Source: Clonostachys chloroleuca (taxonomy: Eukaryota; Ascomycota; Sordariomycetes; Hypocreales; Bionectriaceae). Taken from it: 64,000 nucleotides of DNA. Shown piece by piece: positions 48,498-58,864 of the stretch (positions within the stretch are counted from its first letter, which is position 1; the number at the start of each line of letters is the position of its first letter). Under the pieces are notes generated by a model. The model was not told the DNA's origin. It worked only from the letters and a program-made list of their open reading frames with translations, and ran no database searches. The position numbers were made by a program, and so were the translations under genes. The stretch is taken from NCBI GenBank assembly GCA_037952775.1, contig JBANAY010000003.1:28396001-28460000 (forward strand), written 5' to 3'.

Positions 48498-48797
48498 TCT
48501 TCCGTGGTTGATCGTTCTATGGGACCATGATGAGTTACTTGAGCGCATCCCGATATGTATTTGTCTCCGAAATCAATGGTAAGGCAGCGATTTAATCACT
48601 GGTAATATAGAAAACGAAATAATGCTTTACTTTCCTAGAAATGGGACAGCCGGGGCTTGGGGATTGTCTCTAACGCCTTCGTCTAATTCTAGCTGGACTA
48701 CCTTTTATCTCTAATAGACTCTTATTCTTGATGCCGCAGATTTTCCCTTCTACATGGCTGCAGCCTTGGGCGAGCAAAGTTTATTCTTACCTTTGTA

Positions 48798-48862
48798 GTC
48801 ATTGTGTTGAGATATCAGGTCTGGCCTCTTCTATTGCTGATTTTTAATTTATACCCGAACTC
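48798..48862 (+). repeat. Dispersed ~65 bp repeat, copy C
   Basis: Begins agtcattgtgttgag and ends tatacccgaactc, 363 bp from copy B in the same orientation. Confidence 0.65.
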
Positions 48863-49879
48863 TCATCAGGATCCTTGATGCCTCACTTGTTGCTTTTCCC
48901 GAGCCACTGCTTAGAAGAGGTTTTTCTCGCTGGATAAAGTAGTCTTGTTGTTTGGTGGCTTTTTGTTGCTGATATGCTTCTTGCTCTTATTCAGTTTCGT
49001 TTTGTTGTTGCCAATAGGGAGCCTTTCGTGTCTAATAACCTTCTTGCCATGGCCTAGAGGCTTATTGCTGCTTGTGTTTTAATTGCTGGTATATGGATGT
49101 TATTCCTAGTAGGCTGCTTGTTCTTGTGGAGCTCTTTATTCTGCCATTTCAACTTTTCTTAGATCTAGAAAGCTTCTTGGAATTAGCAAAAAGGTTCAGA
49201 GCTTGGTTACGGGCTGTGGGAACAGAAGTCGACGAGAACAGCATGAAATTTTCGGTTGAATTGTCCGGTAACTTTTTATATACATTACTGTTTGTGGCCC
49301 TAGGTAGTAAGGATTAGTGAAGTGCTACATCCCAGACAAATTCCTCGATCACGAAGTGCCAGCCTTAACCGATATTTTACATCGCTTTCTAGTTGAAATG
49401 TCTCACAACTTCCATGAAATTCTAGAGAATGGGATGATAGGGGCATGTTGCTGAAGGAACTTTACTTCATGGTACCTAACGTTCAACTCAGCGCTCCAAG
49501 GAGAGGGGTTCAGGATCATCAAAGGCTGTGCCTCCTAAATAGCCTAAAAATAGGTTGTCTAGACGCCATAGCCTAGTCAGTTTGCATTTAGATTTAGGCA
49601 TAAACTGCCAGGCCCTCTGCTGAAACTGGCCTGAAGGGTCGCTCGCATTGCTCGCACCCACCATAAGCCTGCTGGACCAGGGCAGTGAGCGAAGTCAAGG
49701 TTATTCTTGTGAGCTGACTAGTCTGCTTATGCCAATCTTGATCCTCCGGGGTAGACGATGGCAAAGATGGGTCGAAAGAACGAAAGTGCCAATATGTCAA
49801 TTGCCGAGGTGTCCAGTGCATGATAAGGTTATTTGGACAGCTGAGATCTACTCTCTATAAAAGGGAACCTTATCTTTCA

Positions 49880-50515
49880 TCAAACTGAAACTACACGCGT
49901 CCCACCACCTGTTTCCCAAGTGCCTTCTTTACGCCAGCGCAAAGTGAAGTATGTCTGCTCGTTGAGTGACCGCAGCATAGGCCGCGAGTACCCTGATTCG
50001 CCCCAATCAAAGTCAAGGCCGCGTTTCTTAGCCTGCGCGCAAATAAACTTGCGAACATCCTCGTGTGTCTCGTCTACAGCGTGCTCTAGCTCTATATACC
50101 CCTCCCTATCAAGCGGCTTCTTGGTCTTCTCATCTAACGACTTCAACTCGTCGAGAAGTTGCTCGACGACGGACTTTGCCTTGTCCGCTGTGTCCTCGCG
50201 GACATTTCGCAAGTGCAACAGGCGCACAGTGGACTTATCAACCGAGGCGCAGAGCATCATGTCGCGGTCGGACATATCGAGTCTGATCTTTTGCTGGCCA
50301 GGGCCGCCCAAGACCAGCGTGTGTGAGTCGCTGGTGAAAGGGCCGGTATCATTGTTATGATAGCGATCTGTAGATTGGCCATCCTTAATAGAGTTTTTGG
50401 TAGCCATATTGCGAGCTGTAGGGCAAGTCTGTAGGAAAATATATGGTCTGAGGTAAAATACGCGCCTGGTTAGCACTGGTCTAGCGAATAAGTTCAAAGG
50501 GAAATGGATAGTCAT
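49880..50515 (-). CDS. Orphan protein of about 175-211 aa
   Basis: One open frame, with ATGs at 50515 (211 aa) and 50407 (175 aa). The region before 50407 is hydrophobic and Arg-rich (FARPVLTRRVFYLRPYIFL) and could be a mitochondrial presequence or a leader; the second start, MATKNSIKDGQS, gives a more even composition. The body has SDSHTLVLGGPGQQKIRLD then a Lys/Glu-rich helical part (DKAKSVVEQLLDELKSLDEKTKK) and a C-terminal RSLNEQTYFTLRWRKEGTW. No motif identifies an enzyme, and the family is not recognised. Confidence 0.4.
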   Translation of the reverse strand: MTIHFPLNLFARPVLTRRVFYLRPYIFLQTCPTARNMATKNSIKDGQSTDRYHNNDTGPFTSDSHTLVLGGPGQQKIRLDMSDRDMMLCASVDKSTVRLLHLRNVREDTADKAKSVVEQLLDELKSLDEKTKKPLDREGYIELEHAVDETHEDVRKFICAQAKKRGLDFDWGESGYSRPMLRSLNEQTYFTLRWRKEGTWETGGGTRVVSV

Positions 50516-51546
50516 GGTATGAATACCGTTTGAGCTTGTTGAAATACACCGGCTTTCAAATGGTGGCGGCGAGTGAATTGAAACGCTGCAACGCTGGCAT
50601 GAAAATCAGTCGAGTGCGGCTTGGTTCTTATATGAGAGTAACCTAAATCCTGGCTTAGTCATTCAGTCCACCAGAATCAATGTACATGAATGAATGAATG
50701 CAGTGTAGCAGCTTGTCACACCGTGAACTCTCTCTCCTCGAAGTTGAGCCCTCTAATACCAGCGTGGCCGAACGGTTCCGTCCTTTCTCAACCGCAGTTT
50801 CTAAAAAGATGAGCAGCTCTGTATCCATTACTGCTCGTCCATTCATGCTTGATCTTGATCAGTCGGGCACCCCAGGAAACCTTGGCTCCCCGAGGCTGAG
50901 TTGGAACCCTGCCTACTGATGTGAGCCAGGGCTGACCACCACATTCACTATTATGGTTATCTCACAACAAGCCTCACCCCTGTTTCATCCACTTATTTTC
51001 CTGGGGAGCAAGTGGAAATCGTAGGAAAAGCGGGGGTTGCGAATTGTGCCACGAATGATAGTGTGAGATAATACAACATTGTGCCTTGAAGCTCACCATT
51101 TTGTGGCGGGGCGTCTTTTCCACCAAGAAGGACTTTCGTGCATTACGAAGTACGAAAATGCAGCCAGATCCTGCCAGAGTAATGCGGCCTAAAAAAAGAC
51201 GCGTATGCGCGCAAACCGAGAGCCTTGGGGGCGGTTTCGCTTGAATGTAACCCTCATGCTCCGGCTCGGCACCGTTGAATTATCGGGACCGATTCGTTGT
51301 CTCTATAGGGAGGCTGACATGAATCTCAAAATTGGAATTTTTGGGTGAGGTCTCGGCAGCGTGATGGAGCGGAAGGGGGGGAGCCGTGAAGGTGAATGAG
51401 ATAGAAAAGGCTGTGTGATTCCGGCCTACTGAGTTATGTAGAGATCAATCAACTGCTCGCCATCCTCTTTCTCTTTGTTTCGTTTTCTTCTTATCGCAAT
51501 CATTATATATTTCCTCAATGGATAGGACGTACATTATTAGTCGATA
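50516..51546. other. Intergenic
   Basis: Divergent upstream regions of the orphan (minus) and the lysine-repeat gene (plus); a TATA-like attatatatt lies near 51503. No gene seen. Confidence 0.5.
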
Positions 51547-54250
51547 ATGTATCTTCCTACGCTTATTTATACTATTTTCTGCTTGGCCCTGGCGGTCGAA
51601 GCAGGAAAGGGAGGTAAGTAGAAAGCTTTCATCAAACACTGCACCTTCTAATACTAAAATGAGAAATAGCCGATGTTCTCGAACAATCAAAAAAGAATGC
51701 CAAGGGGGTTAGTGGTGCAGCACATCGGGAATGGAAGCAACAATCAATCGCAACTGTAAGAATAACATACCTCCCCTAGAAAGCTTTAGACGAGATAGGG
51801 AATCAAAGCTAAAAAGTGACAGTTGAGCAAGGCCAGTGTTGAGACCGAGAAAACAGGCGCTCCACAGATCAATGTTCGACAGCCAGGCCTTCTTGGTAAA
51901 CTTGGAAAGGTTGCTTCTGCTGTGAAGAAGGTAGCTGCTCCAGCAAAGAAGGCTGCCGCTGCCGTGAAGAAAGTCACTGGCTCAGCAAAGAAGGCTTCCC
52001 CTATCAAGAAGATTGCTACTGCCGCGAAGAAAGCTGCTGCCCCGGCAAAGAAGGCAAAAGCAGCTGTGAAGAAGACTGCGAAAAAGATCACATCGAAGAA
52101 GTCCACACCAAAGAAGTCTACACCCAGGAAGTCCACACCCAAGAAGTCTACGCCAAAGAAGTCTACACCTAAGAAGTCTACTCCTAAGAAATCCACATCA
52201 AAGAAGTCTACACCAAAGAAGTCTACACCGAAGAAGTCTACTCCCAAGAAGTCCACATCAAAGAAGTCCACATCAAAGAAGTCCACACCAAAGAAGTCTT
52301 CTCCCAAAAAGGCCGTGGCAAATAAAGGTGCTGCCAAAAAGACATCACAGAAGAAGGCCACCTCAAAGAAGGCAGCTCCCAAGGCCAAGGGTGGTGCTGC
52401 TGCCAAGGGGAAAACTCCCTCAAAGAGCAAGGCTGCAGCTAAAGGGAAGGCTAGTTCCAAGGGCAAGGCTGCTGCCAAGGGAAAGACCATTCCTAAGGCC
52501 AGCAAGAAGAACACCAAGGCTAGCAAAAAGACTCCTGCTAAGGCCGGGAAGAAGTCTCCCACGAAAGCTGGCAAGAAGTCTACTGCAAAGCCTGGAAAGA
52601 AGTCCCTCTCCAAGAAGACTCCCGCCAAGGCTGGCAAGTCTGGCAAGAGCAATACAGCTGGAAAGAAGTCCCCTGCTAAGGCTGGGAAGAAGAATACTAA
52701 ATCCAGAGCTAGAAGCAAGAAAACTCCTGCAAAGTCTGGGAAGAAAACTCCCACCAAGGGTGGGAAGAAATCCCCTGCTAAGGCTGGCAAGACTAAGACC
52801 AGCAAGAAGACTCCCGCCAAGGCTGGCAAGTCTAGCAAGAACACCAAGGCTGGGAAGAAGTCTCCTGCTAAGGCTGGAAAGAAGTCTCCCGGTAAGACTG
52901 GGAACAAGAACACCAAAGCTGGAGCCAGAGGCAAGAAGAGCCCTGCTAAATCTGGAAAGAAGACTCCTACCAAGACTGGCAAGAAGATCACTCACTCTGG
53001 AAAGAAGTCCCCGGCTAAGGCTGGAAAGAAGAACACCAAGGCTGGAGCCAGAGGCAAGAAGACTCCTTCTAGGGCTGGGAAAAAGAGTCCTACCAGAGCT
53101 GGCAAGAAGCCTTCTACCAAAGCCGGTAAGAAGAACACCAAGGCTGGAGCCAGGGGCAAAAACACTCCCGCAAAGGCTGGAAAGAAGACTTCTGGTAAAG
53201 CTGGAGCCAGTGGCAAGAAGACGCCTGTCAAGGCAGGCAAAAAGAATGCCAAGGCTGGCGCCAAAGGATCAAAGGGAAAAGCTGCTGCCAAAGGAAAGAG
53301 TAGTCAGGATACGTGCGCATTGAAGCGATCTTTGGGCTTGAGGTGTCCGACAGGAGCTGGAGACTCGCAAACTGGAGCTGGAAGCCAATCGACGCCTGGT
53401 AACCAATCTGCGCAGAAGAAGCAAGGCAAGAGTAAGAAGAAGAAGGCCGAGAAGGTTAAACTGGACCCGAATCGCGCAAACCAGCACAAGGACGATGCCG
53501 GCATGTATATGGGTGTTTCGCCAGATCCGTCGAAATTTTTACCTGTCCAGAACGCCCATACTAAGCAGTGGACGTATGATCGGAAGACTGGTGACGGGAT
53601 CGACATCGACTCCAGGATCAAGGATTATCCCGGACACAATTCCAATGTGAGATTTGCGGTAAGCAAAGGTCAAAAGGCAAAGAATGGTCCCAAAGAGATT
53701 GGTCCAGGCCGCCATGACGAAAACACCATGATGAAGAAGACCAAAGACCAAGAAAGGAAACAGAGGAAAGCTGCTGCAAAAGCCGAGAGGAATGGAAAGA
53801 AAGCTAACGCAACTGGGAGACCTAAAGGTGAGAACTCCAGCCGTATTATTCTGGCTTATCTGCATGCTAACATCTCTCGCCTTTTTGCAGATGCTGTTGA
53901 GTGGTGGAGAATTTCTACAAAATCACAGAAGCAACTCGAATATGAACACAAGAAGAACGGAGCCACAGGGCCGGTCCCGACAGCCTGGGACGCCGACAAG
54001 TTCCGAGCAAATATGTAAGACCCTACTTTCACGTTTGAAAGACTGTTTCCCAAGACATCGGGCTGATTTGAATTGCAGGAACGCACAACACGAACATTTT
54101 CAAAATCATCAGGCTGGAGACATGAATGATGAATATGCAAAGCATGTGAAAGAGATGAATGCTTACACCAACTCTAAGCAGCGCTTCAGTAAACCCCAAA
54201 CGGTTCAACGCCGTGCTATCTCCATGGAGCCTTACATATTACTTATTTAG
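51547..54250 (+). CDS. Signal-peptide protein with histone-H1-like lysine repeats and unknown C-terminal domain, 5 exons
   Basis: Exons 51547-51613, 51670-51755, 51823-53827, 53891-54014 and 54079-54250; all four introns (56, 67, 63, 64 bp) have GT...AG ends and phases agree, giving 817 aa. Exon 1 encodes a classic signal peptide (MYLPTLIYTIFCLALAVEAG). After a short spacer comes an Ala/Lys-rich part (KKAAAAVKKVTGSAKKAS), then 14 units of KKSTP (about residues 143-212), then a long array of AGKKxPAK/T-like units (about 277-536), all H1-tail-like in composition. From about residue 590 the composition changes: YMGVSPDPSKFLP, TYDRKTGDGIDIDSRIKDYP and WDADKFRANMNAQHEHF form a globular-looking domain I do not recognise. 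Dibasic sites abound, so Kex2-type processing in the secretory route is possible. Without the signal exon it would be read as a nuclear H1-like protein. The role is unknown. Confidence 0.7.
52096..52305 (+). repeat. 15 bp coding minisatellite, 14 units (KKSTP)
   Basis: Units such as aagaagtctacaccaaag-type encode KKSTP, with single KKSTS, RKSTP and KKSSP variants. The array is in frame and lies in the lysine-repeat gene; such arrays typically vary in copy number between strains. Confidence 0.85.
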
Positions 54251-54959
54251 GGGAAGGCTATATTTTAATTCCTCTTCTTTCTTTCTTTCTTTCTTTCTTT
54301 TATTTTTTTTATTTCTAGCATTTTAAGGTGTTCATGTAACTATTTCTCTTCACTTCTTCTTGCCATATTTCGCAGAACAGGAGTATCAGCATCTGTTCCA
54401 GGTGCCCATTTGCTCGCGTTAGAACTTGAATTATTCAACGTAATCATCGTTTCAGAATATATGAGTTTTTCAATACTTTTGATCTCCATTGCAGGATTAT
54501 GTCTCCGCTTCGAATTGTCGTCAATTGGGGCAGATTGATGATAGCCGACGCAAAGTTAAGAATAACTTGGAGTTCAGTATTTTCTCATTATAATAGTGAG
54601 TATTTGGATAACTGTGGTCCCAAGAATCTATAAGTAACTTAATGTTGATTTAAAGCTTTATGAATATTCCTAATAGAAAGCTATACTAGGTATAATGCTT
54701 CTTGGACACAGCGTTAAATATATCAATGACAATATAATAAATATCGGTTCATTCTTGATTAAATGAACTTAATTGAATGAACGGCAAAGGCCATCTTTTA
54801 ACAAATAAAAATATCATCAGATTGGAAAAGTTTGCGACGCAGGGCCCATGGCATAGTTAGTTTCATGACTTGCAAAGTGCGTGATCCTGCCGCAATAACA
54901 TGATTCGTGCTAAACAACGTAGACCAATTGAGTGGAAAGTTGATTTATCAAGGCATATT
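54251..54959. other. Intergenic, A+T-rich
   Basis: Between the lysine-repeat gene and the convergent membrane-protein gene. No gene seen. Confidence 0.5.
54276..54300. repeat. (CTTT)n microsatellite
   Basis: About six units, in the presumed 3' untranslated region of the lysine-repeat gene. Confidence 0.8.
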
Positions 54960-57010
54960 TCATCGCGTATTTGCTCTGGGTGGTTGCAACTCCGTCGACC
55001 CGTCTGTGTTGCGAACTGTTGCCGGTCGCCTGGATACATTTCCAAGCTCTATCTCTACCGACGTAGTCCGTGAAGCACTCGGTCGAAAAAGACTTGCTGA
55101 TTCTATATCTCCTTCTGCGGAGGAATTCTCTGACTTGCCTTCTTTCTGCTCGTTGATATCGCAATGATGACCGAATCTGTTCCGCAGTGTCTGGGCCGTC
55201 CCAGCTGCAGAGGCGAGGTCAGTTGCTATCACAAAAGGTACTTGGCGAGAACCTACTTACTGAAATTAATCGAAATGAACATGAAGATGACCGGAAACCA
55301 TACTGCCACAGCAATAAGCTGGCCAAATGACCATTTAGTGATATTGACGTCGCTTGGCTCCTCTGGGTCAATGTTCCCATCTGGTATTCTCAAATATCCG
55401 AGAAAACGGGAAAACTCCCAGATGCTCACGAGGCACATAGCAAAAGTAAATAGTTCCAGGATGGCCCAGTAGACTTGCCAGAGCTTGATGAGTAGCTTTG
55501 ATGTCAGGAAATGAAGGATAGTTGGAGGAAGAGATCGTGCACTCCGCTTGGAAACTTCTTGACGCAATATGTGAACAATCCAGTCAAGAACGAGTAATAC
55601 TGAGACTACATATAGAGGCTGGGGATACCGATAATTAAAGTCCAAGAATAACGTCGGGCTGCTGATGGGATTTACGGAGTCAGCAGCAGGAGCCGGATTG
55701 TCCGCAGCTCTGTTGAGCGTCTGTCAAAACGTCATTGGACCTGGATTGCCACCACAGCTTGCCAAACCAACAGTGTCTTGGAAATGGGCGATGAGCGTGT
55801 CCAGTCGTACCCGCTGGGGCTGTGCCAGTACGATGACAAAGACCAGGTTGGTGATAATGAAAAGTAGAGTATACCACCAGCGCTTACCCTCACGATGCAA
55901 GATGAGCTGGGTTAGAAGAAGAGGATACGACCCCGCGGCTACCATTCCTCTGAGGACGATGCTGTTTGAGAGCCAAGATAAGAGCGATTGGATGTCTCCA
56001 AGTCCCGTCCCATTCTCTCCTGTGAACGTGATGACACTTGCAGCAGCAACTGTTATAAGGAAAAGCGCTTGGGTCTCTTGCAGATCGATGAGCGATGATG
56101 AGATGGACTCAGCCAATTGTGATTCCGAAGCTGCTTCCTGGCGTCTGGATGCTTCTTTTGATGCTAATGGTACGCCGTAGAATGGTGCTAGGATAATTCT
56201 GATCGTCCTCTTCAGCCATGATGTCGTGAATTTGAAGGAGAGAGTGAAGAGGACGACTAGAATGAATTGGATGAAGTATGATATGATGATCTAAATTCAT
56301 AGGTCAGACACAGATGAGTAGAGCCAAGGATAAATGAAGAAGACCATTCTACGTACGCCAGGGCCAGCGATATCATAATCAATGCCAGGGTCTGCACTTT
56401 TGCAGTATTGGTACCTCATGAGCTTGGCGAGCTCCCCAATTGTGTCTTTTGTCACGAATCCGCATTGAAACTTGGGAAGCTTTAGGGGGCATCCTCCAAA
56501 TCGTGAGTCTGAACAAGAACGCAAGGCGCATTCTCGGTAGTTCCGAAAAACGCCCACATCCACAAACTTATCCAAGCTTCCGCAATGAAAATCATTGAGG
56601 GCTATGTCTTCACCATGTTGGTCCAATGTGTCGGGGCCGCCATTAGTCGTCATCAGTGCCACCGTTGAGATGGTGACACAGTTCCACAGAGTCTCGGGAG
56701 AGCCGAAGAGGGATGTTAGATTGCCACATGCGGCAGAGCAATTTCTTCCCATATGTTCTGTTTGACATCCGCTGGAGATGAGTTTGGCTGGGATTCTTGG
56801 GTTATCAAGGATAGATGTCATGCGGTATAGGTATGCATTTTCCCAGAACGTCCACGCGCTGGGCAGTGTATACTGCTGATATCTTTGTGGTTTAAACATG
56901 CCATTATCGATGACTTGAAAGCTTCTTGTCACTATTGCTGCTGCTTGTTTGCCGTTGACGAAGGCTTTTAGAGTGGCCAAGTTTGCAGAAAACGTCGGGC
57001 GAAGGATGCG
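54960..57010 (-). pseudogene. Multi-pass membrane protein, in-frame stop codon, 5' end uncertain
   Basis: Exons 57010-56357, 56290-55261 and 55204-54960, phases consistent. The first gives an extracellular, Cys-rich domain (GCQTEHMGRNCSAACG, CALRSCSDSRFGGCP); the second opens with TM segments (IIISYFIQFILVVLFTLSF, ALFLITVAAASVITF, WYTLLFIITNLVFVIVL) and closes with two more (LYVVSVLLVLDWIVHIL and LIAVAVWFPVIFMFISINF); the last is a charged cytoplasmic tail. An in-frame TGA at 55726-55724 interrupts exon 2 after GNPGPMTF, yet the same frame continues open for another 460 bases with the expected TM and tail. No intron can remove it, so the gene is either recently broken or the base is an error. 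No start codon with a signal peptide was found upstream; a first exon may be missing. Similar Cys-ectodomain plus TM proteins occur in many Pezizomycotina without known function. Confidence 0.6.
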
Positions 57011-57448
57011 CTAACAAGGCGCATAAAAGGCAGGGGGAGGATTTTTAAATATTTGATATTGAATGTGAGACTGTTATGCATGGCTATGTCATGATGAGTT
57101 TTAATGTGTAAGTGGCGGACAGTTGATGGTGTCCATGTCAGATGATAGGCATAGATAGACCAATCACTCATCCCAGCACTAGGCAGCCACGGGAGCGGTA
57201 CATGATATATCAAAAGATCTTTTTTTCTGCTTTCCCAAAGTAACGATAAGTCGATTCATACAACAAGCTGGTGACAGATCTACCACTCGCACCAGTCATC
57301 TGTCAAAGATCAATTGATCAAAGCCAGAATTCTGGGGGTGGACGAGTATATAGGGCATAAGCACTAAATAATAACCAATCATACATATGGAAATAAGCCA
57401 AATTGTTCATCATCAAACGAATTAAACTGAATATTATACAGTCCTTTG
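57011..57448. other. Intergenic
   Basis: May contain an undetected first exon of the membrane-protein gene; otherwise no gene seen. Confidence 0.4.
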
Positions 57449-58032
57449 CTAAGGCATCGACTCCGCCTTTTCCGCCCCATCCACCCCGTGAACCCAGCTT
57501 ACTCGGTCTTTGGTGAATTGCTCTAGCTGTGGCTTCAACTTTGTCTCATGGAGGCTGAAATCATCAACGGTGCCAATCCTGAGAATGCTCTGTCCAGGCC
57601 AAGCCTCGCCGACACGGTACATGAGCGTGCCGCAGGTGGAACAAAAGTAATTCGCCATGGATCTCTTCTTGAGGATCGTCTCAGACTGCTTGAATACTTT
57701 GAGATTCTCTTGACCGCGGATATGTCTCAGATGCGAATCTCTGACGGTGAAGTTGGAGGCAAACATGGACGCAGTAATCTTGCGGCAGTCGGTACAGTTG
57801 CAGACAAAGGTCTGGACTAAACCTGGGCCTTGAGTGGGCTATAAGACGAGTCAATGTTTTGTCCTTGATCGGCCAGAGAGAATATGATGGCTCATCATCC
57901 ATCACTCACAAAGGCCAATTGAACAGCGCCGCAAAAGCAAGTAGCTGTTGCTTCCTCATCTGTCGACCATCCGTCACGAGCCAGACTGGCGAGTGGAATG
58001 TAAGGCTTCGAGGAGTCTGCGGAGGCGGCCAT
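57449..58032 (-). CDS. GFA/CENP-V domain protein, 2 exons
   Basis: Exons 58032-57910 and 57838-57449 (71 bp intron, phase 0); predicted 170 aa. The zinc-binding Cys pattern is complete: CFCG (residues 33-36) before the intron, FVCNCTDCRK after it, and YFCSTCGTLMY later, as in the glutathione-dependent formaldehyde-activating (GFA)/CENP-V fold. Family members range from Gfa, which forms S-hydroxymethylglutathione, to many fungal proteins of unknown substrate; residues here do not prove activity on formaldehyde. A TATA-like gtatataaac on the minus strand lies about 110 bp upstream of the ATG. It is divergently placed from the HET gene. Confidence 0.88.
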
Positions 58033-58139
58033 GTTGATAGATTGTTTTGCGTGAGTCTGCGATGGATTGATATTGAGATAGAAGTGAGGAGTGTGATGAT
58101 CTGAAGGAGTCCTGGATGTTGAATAAAGCCGTGACATGA

Positions 58140-58149
58140 CGTTTATATA
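58140..58149 (-). promoter_or_regulatory. TATA-like box of the GFA gene
   Basis: The minus strand reads gtatataaac about 110 bp before the ATG at 58032. Confidence 0.45.
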
Positions 58150-58779
58150 CGTGAAGCTTAAACTCAATCACCACGCCGGGCCGTTTAGTGATTGCGGAGA
58201 AGCGGAGTTGAAGCACTTCAGTCACTCAATCAGATCGTCACATTCATCTCCGTCACCGTCTCCGTCATTCCGCAGAATCCATACAAGGAGCCGTCGGAAT
58301 CACGGAGTAGAAGACACCATGTACACAGATTATTGTATCGAGAACATAAAATCACCATGCATGAGTATATTTCTGATCTCAATGTAGAGGGGATATTATA
58401 TAATTAAAGCTTAGTCAAATAGGAAACCTGTGGATGAAATGATAGTGTGACTCGAGTTGTAAATTGATTAGTGCATGTAGACTCAAGAAGACTACACGCT
58501 ACGTTCATTACGTTCAGCAAAGTGTGGGAGTATAGAAGTCTCAAATTTTAAGTAAGGAAATCTCTACTCTGATATCTGCCGTTCGAGAATTCATTTGGTT
58601 CTGAAACCGACAAAAAACCGCATTTGATCTCGTTGCAATCATAGTGGCTCCTGATATGTGTGCCGCTCTGGTTGGCCAAGGTGCGTCACTGTGCTATTGA
58701 GTCCTCGCTGTTGATTCGGCTGGCGTGAAACGAGTGTCAGCTTAACTGTCTGCCTTCCGGCTGCCTCGAGGCACTCATG

Positions 58780-58788
58780 GTTATAAAA
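58780..58788 (+). promoter_or_regulatory. TATA-like box of the HET gene
   Basis: ggttataaaatg lies about 80 bp upstream of the ATG at 58865. Confidence 0.45.
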
Positions 58789-58864
58789 TGAAATTCAAAT
58801 GCAATGAAGCAGTGTGTTTGTTCTAGTCACTACCACGGTTCACCTGCCATCAATTGAAACAGAC

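Larger units (their letters stand above)
48401..49879. other. A+T-rich decayed stretch
   Basis: Holds repeat copies B and C; otherwise only short ORFs. Possibly the eroded 3' part of the F-box locus or a mobile element. Confidence 0.45.
58033..58864. other. Divergent promoter region, GFA and HET genes
   Basis: Holds TATA-like boxes for both genes (58140-58149 minus; 58780-58788 plus). No gene seen. Confidence 0.5.

Noticed and set aside
50757..50915. tRNA-Leu/Ser-like phrase gcgtggccgaacggtt
   Set aside because: It resembles a D-arm, but I found no matching acceptor stem, anticodon arm or T-arm (ggttcgaatcc-like) at the right distance.
51786..52991. 401-codon open frame on the minus strand, Phe/Leu/Asp/Val-rich
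   Set aside because: It is the mirror of the lysine-repeat array: repeats without stops on one strand give long open frames on the other. Spliced plus-strand structure is convincing.
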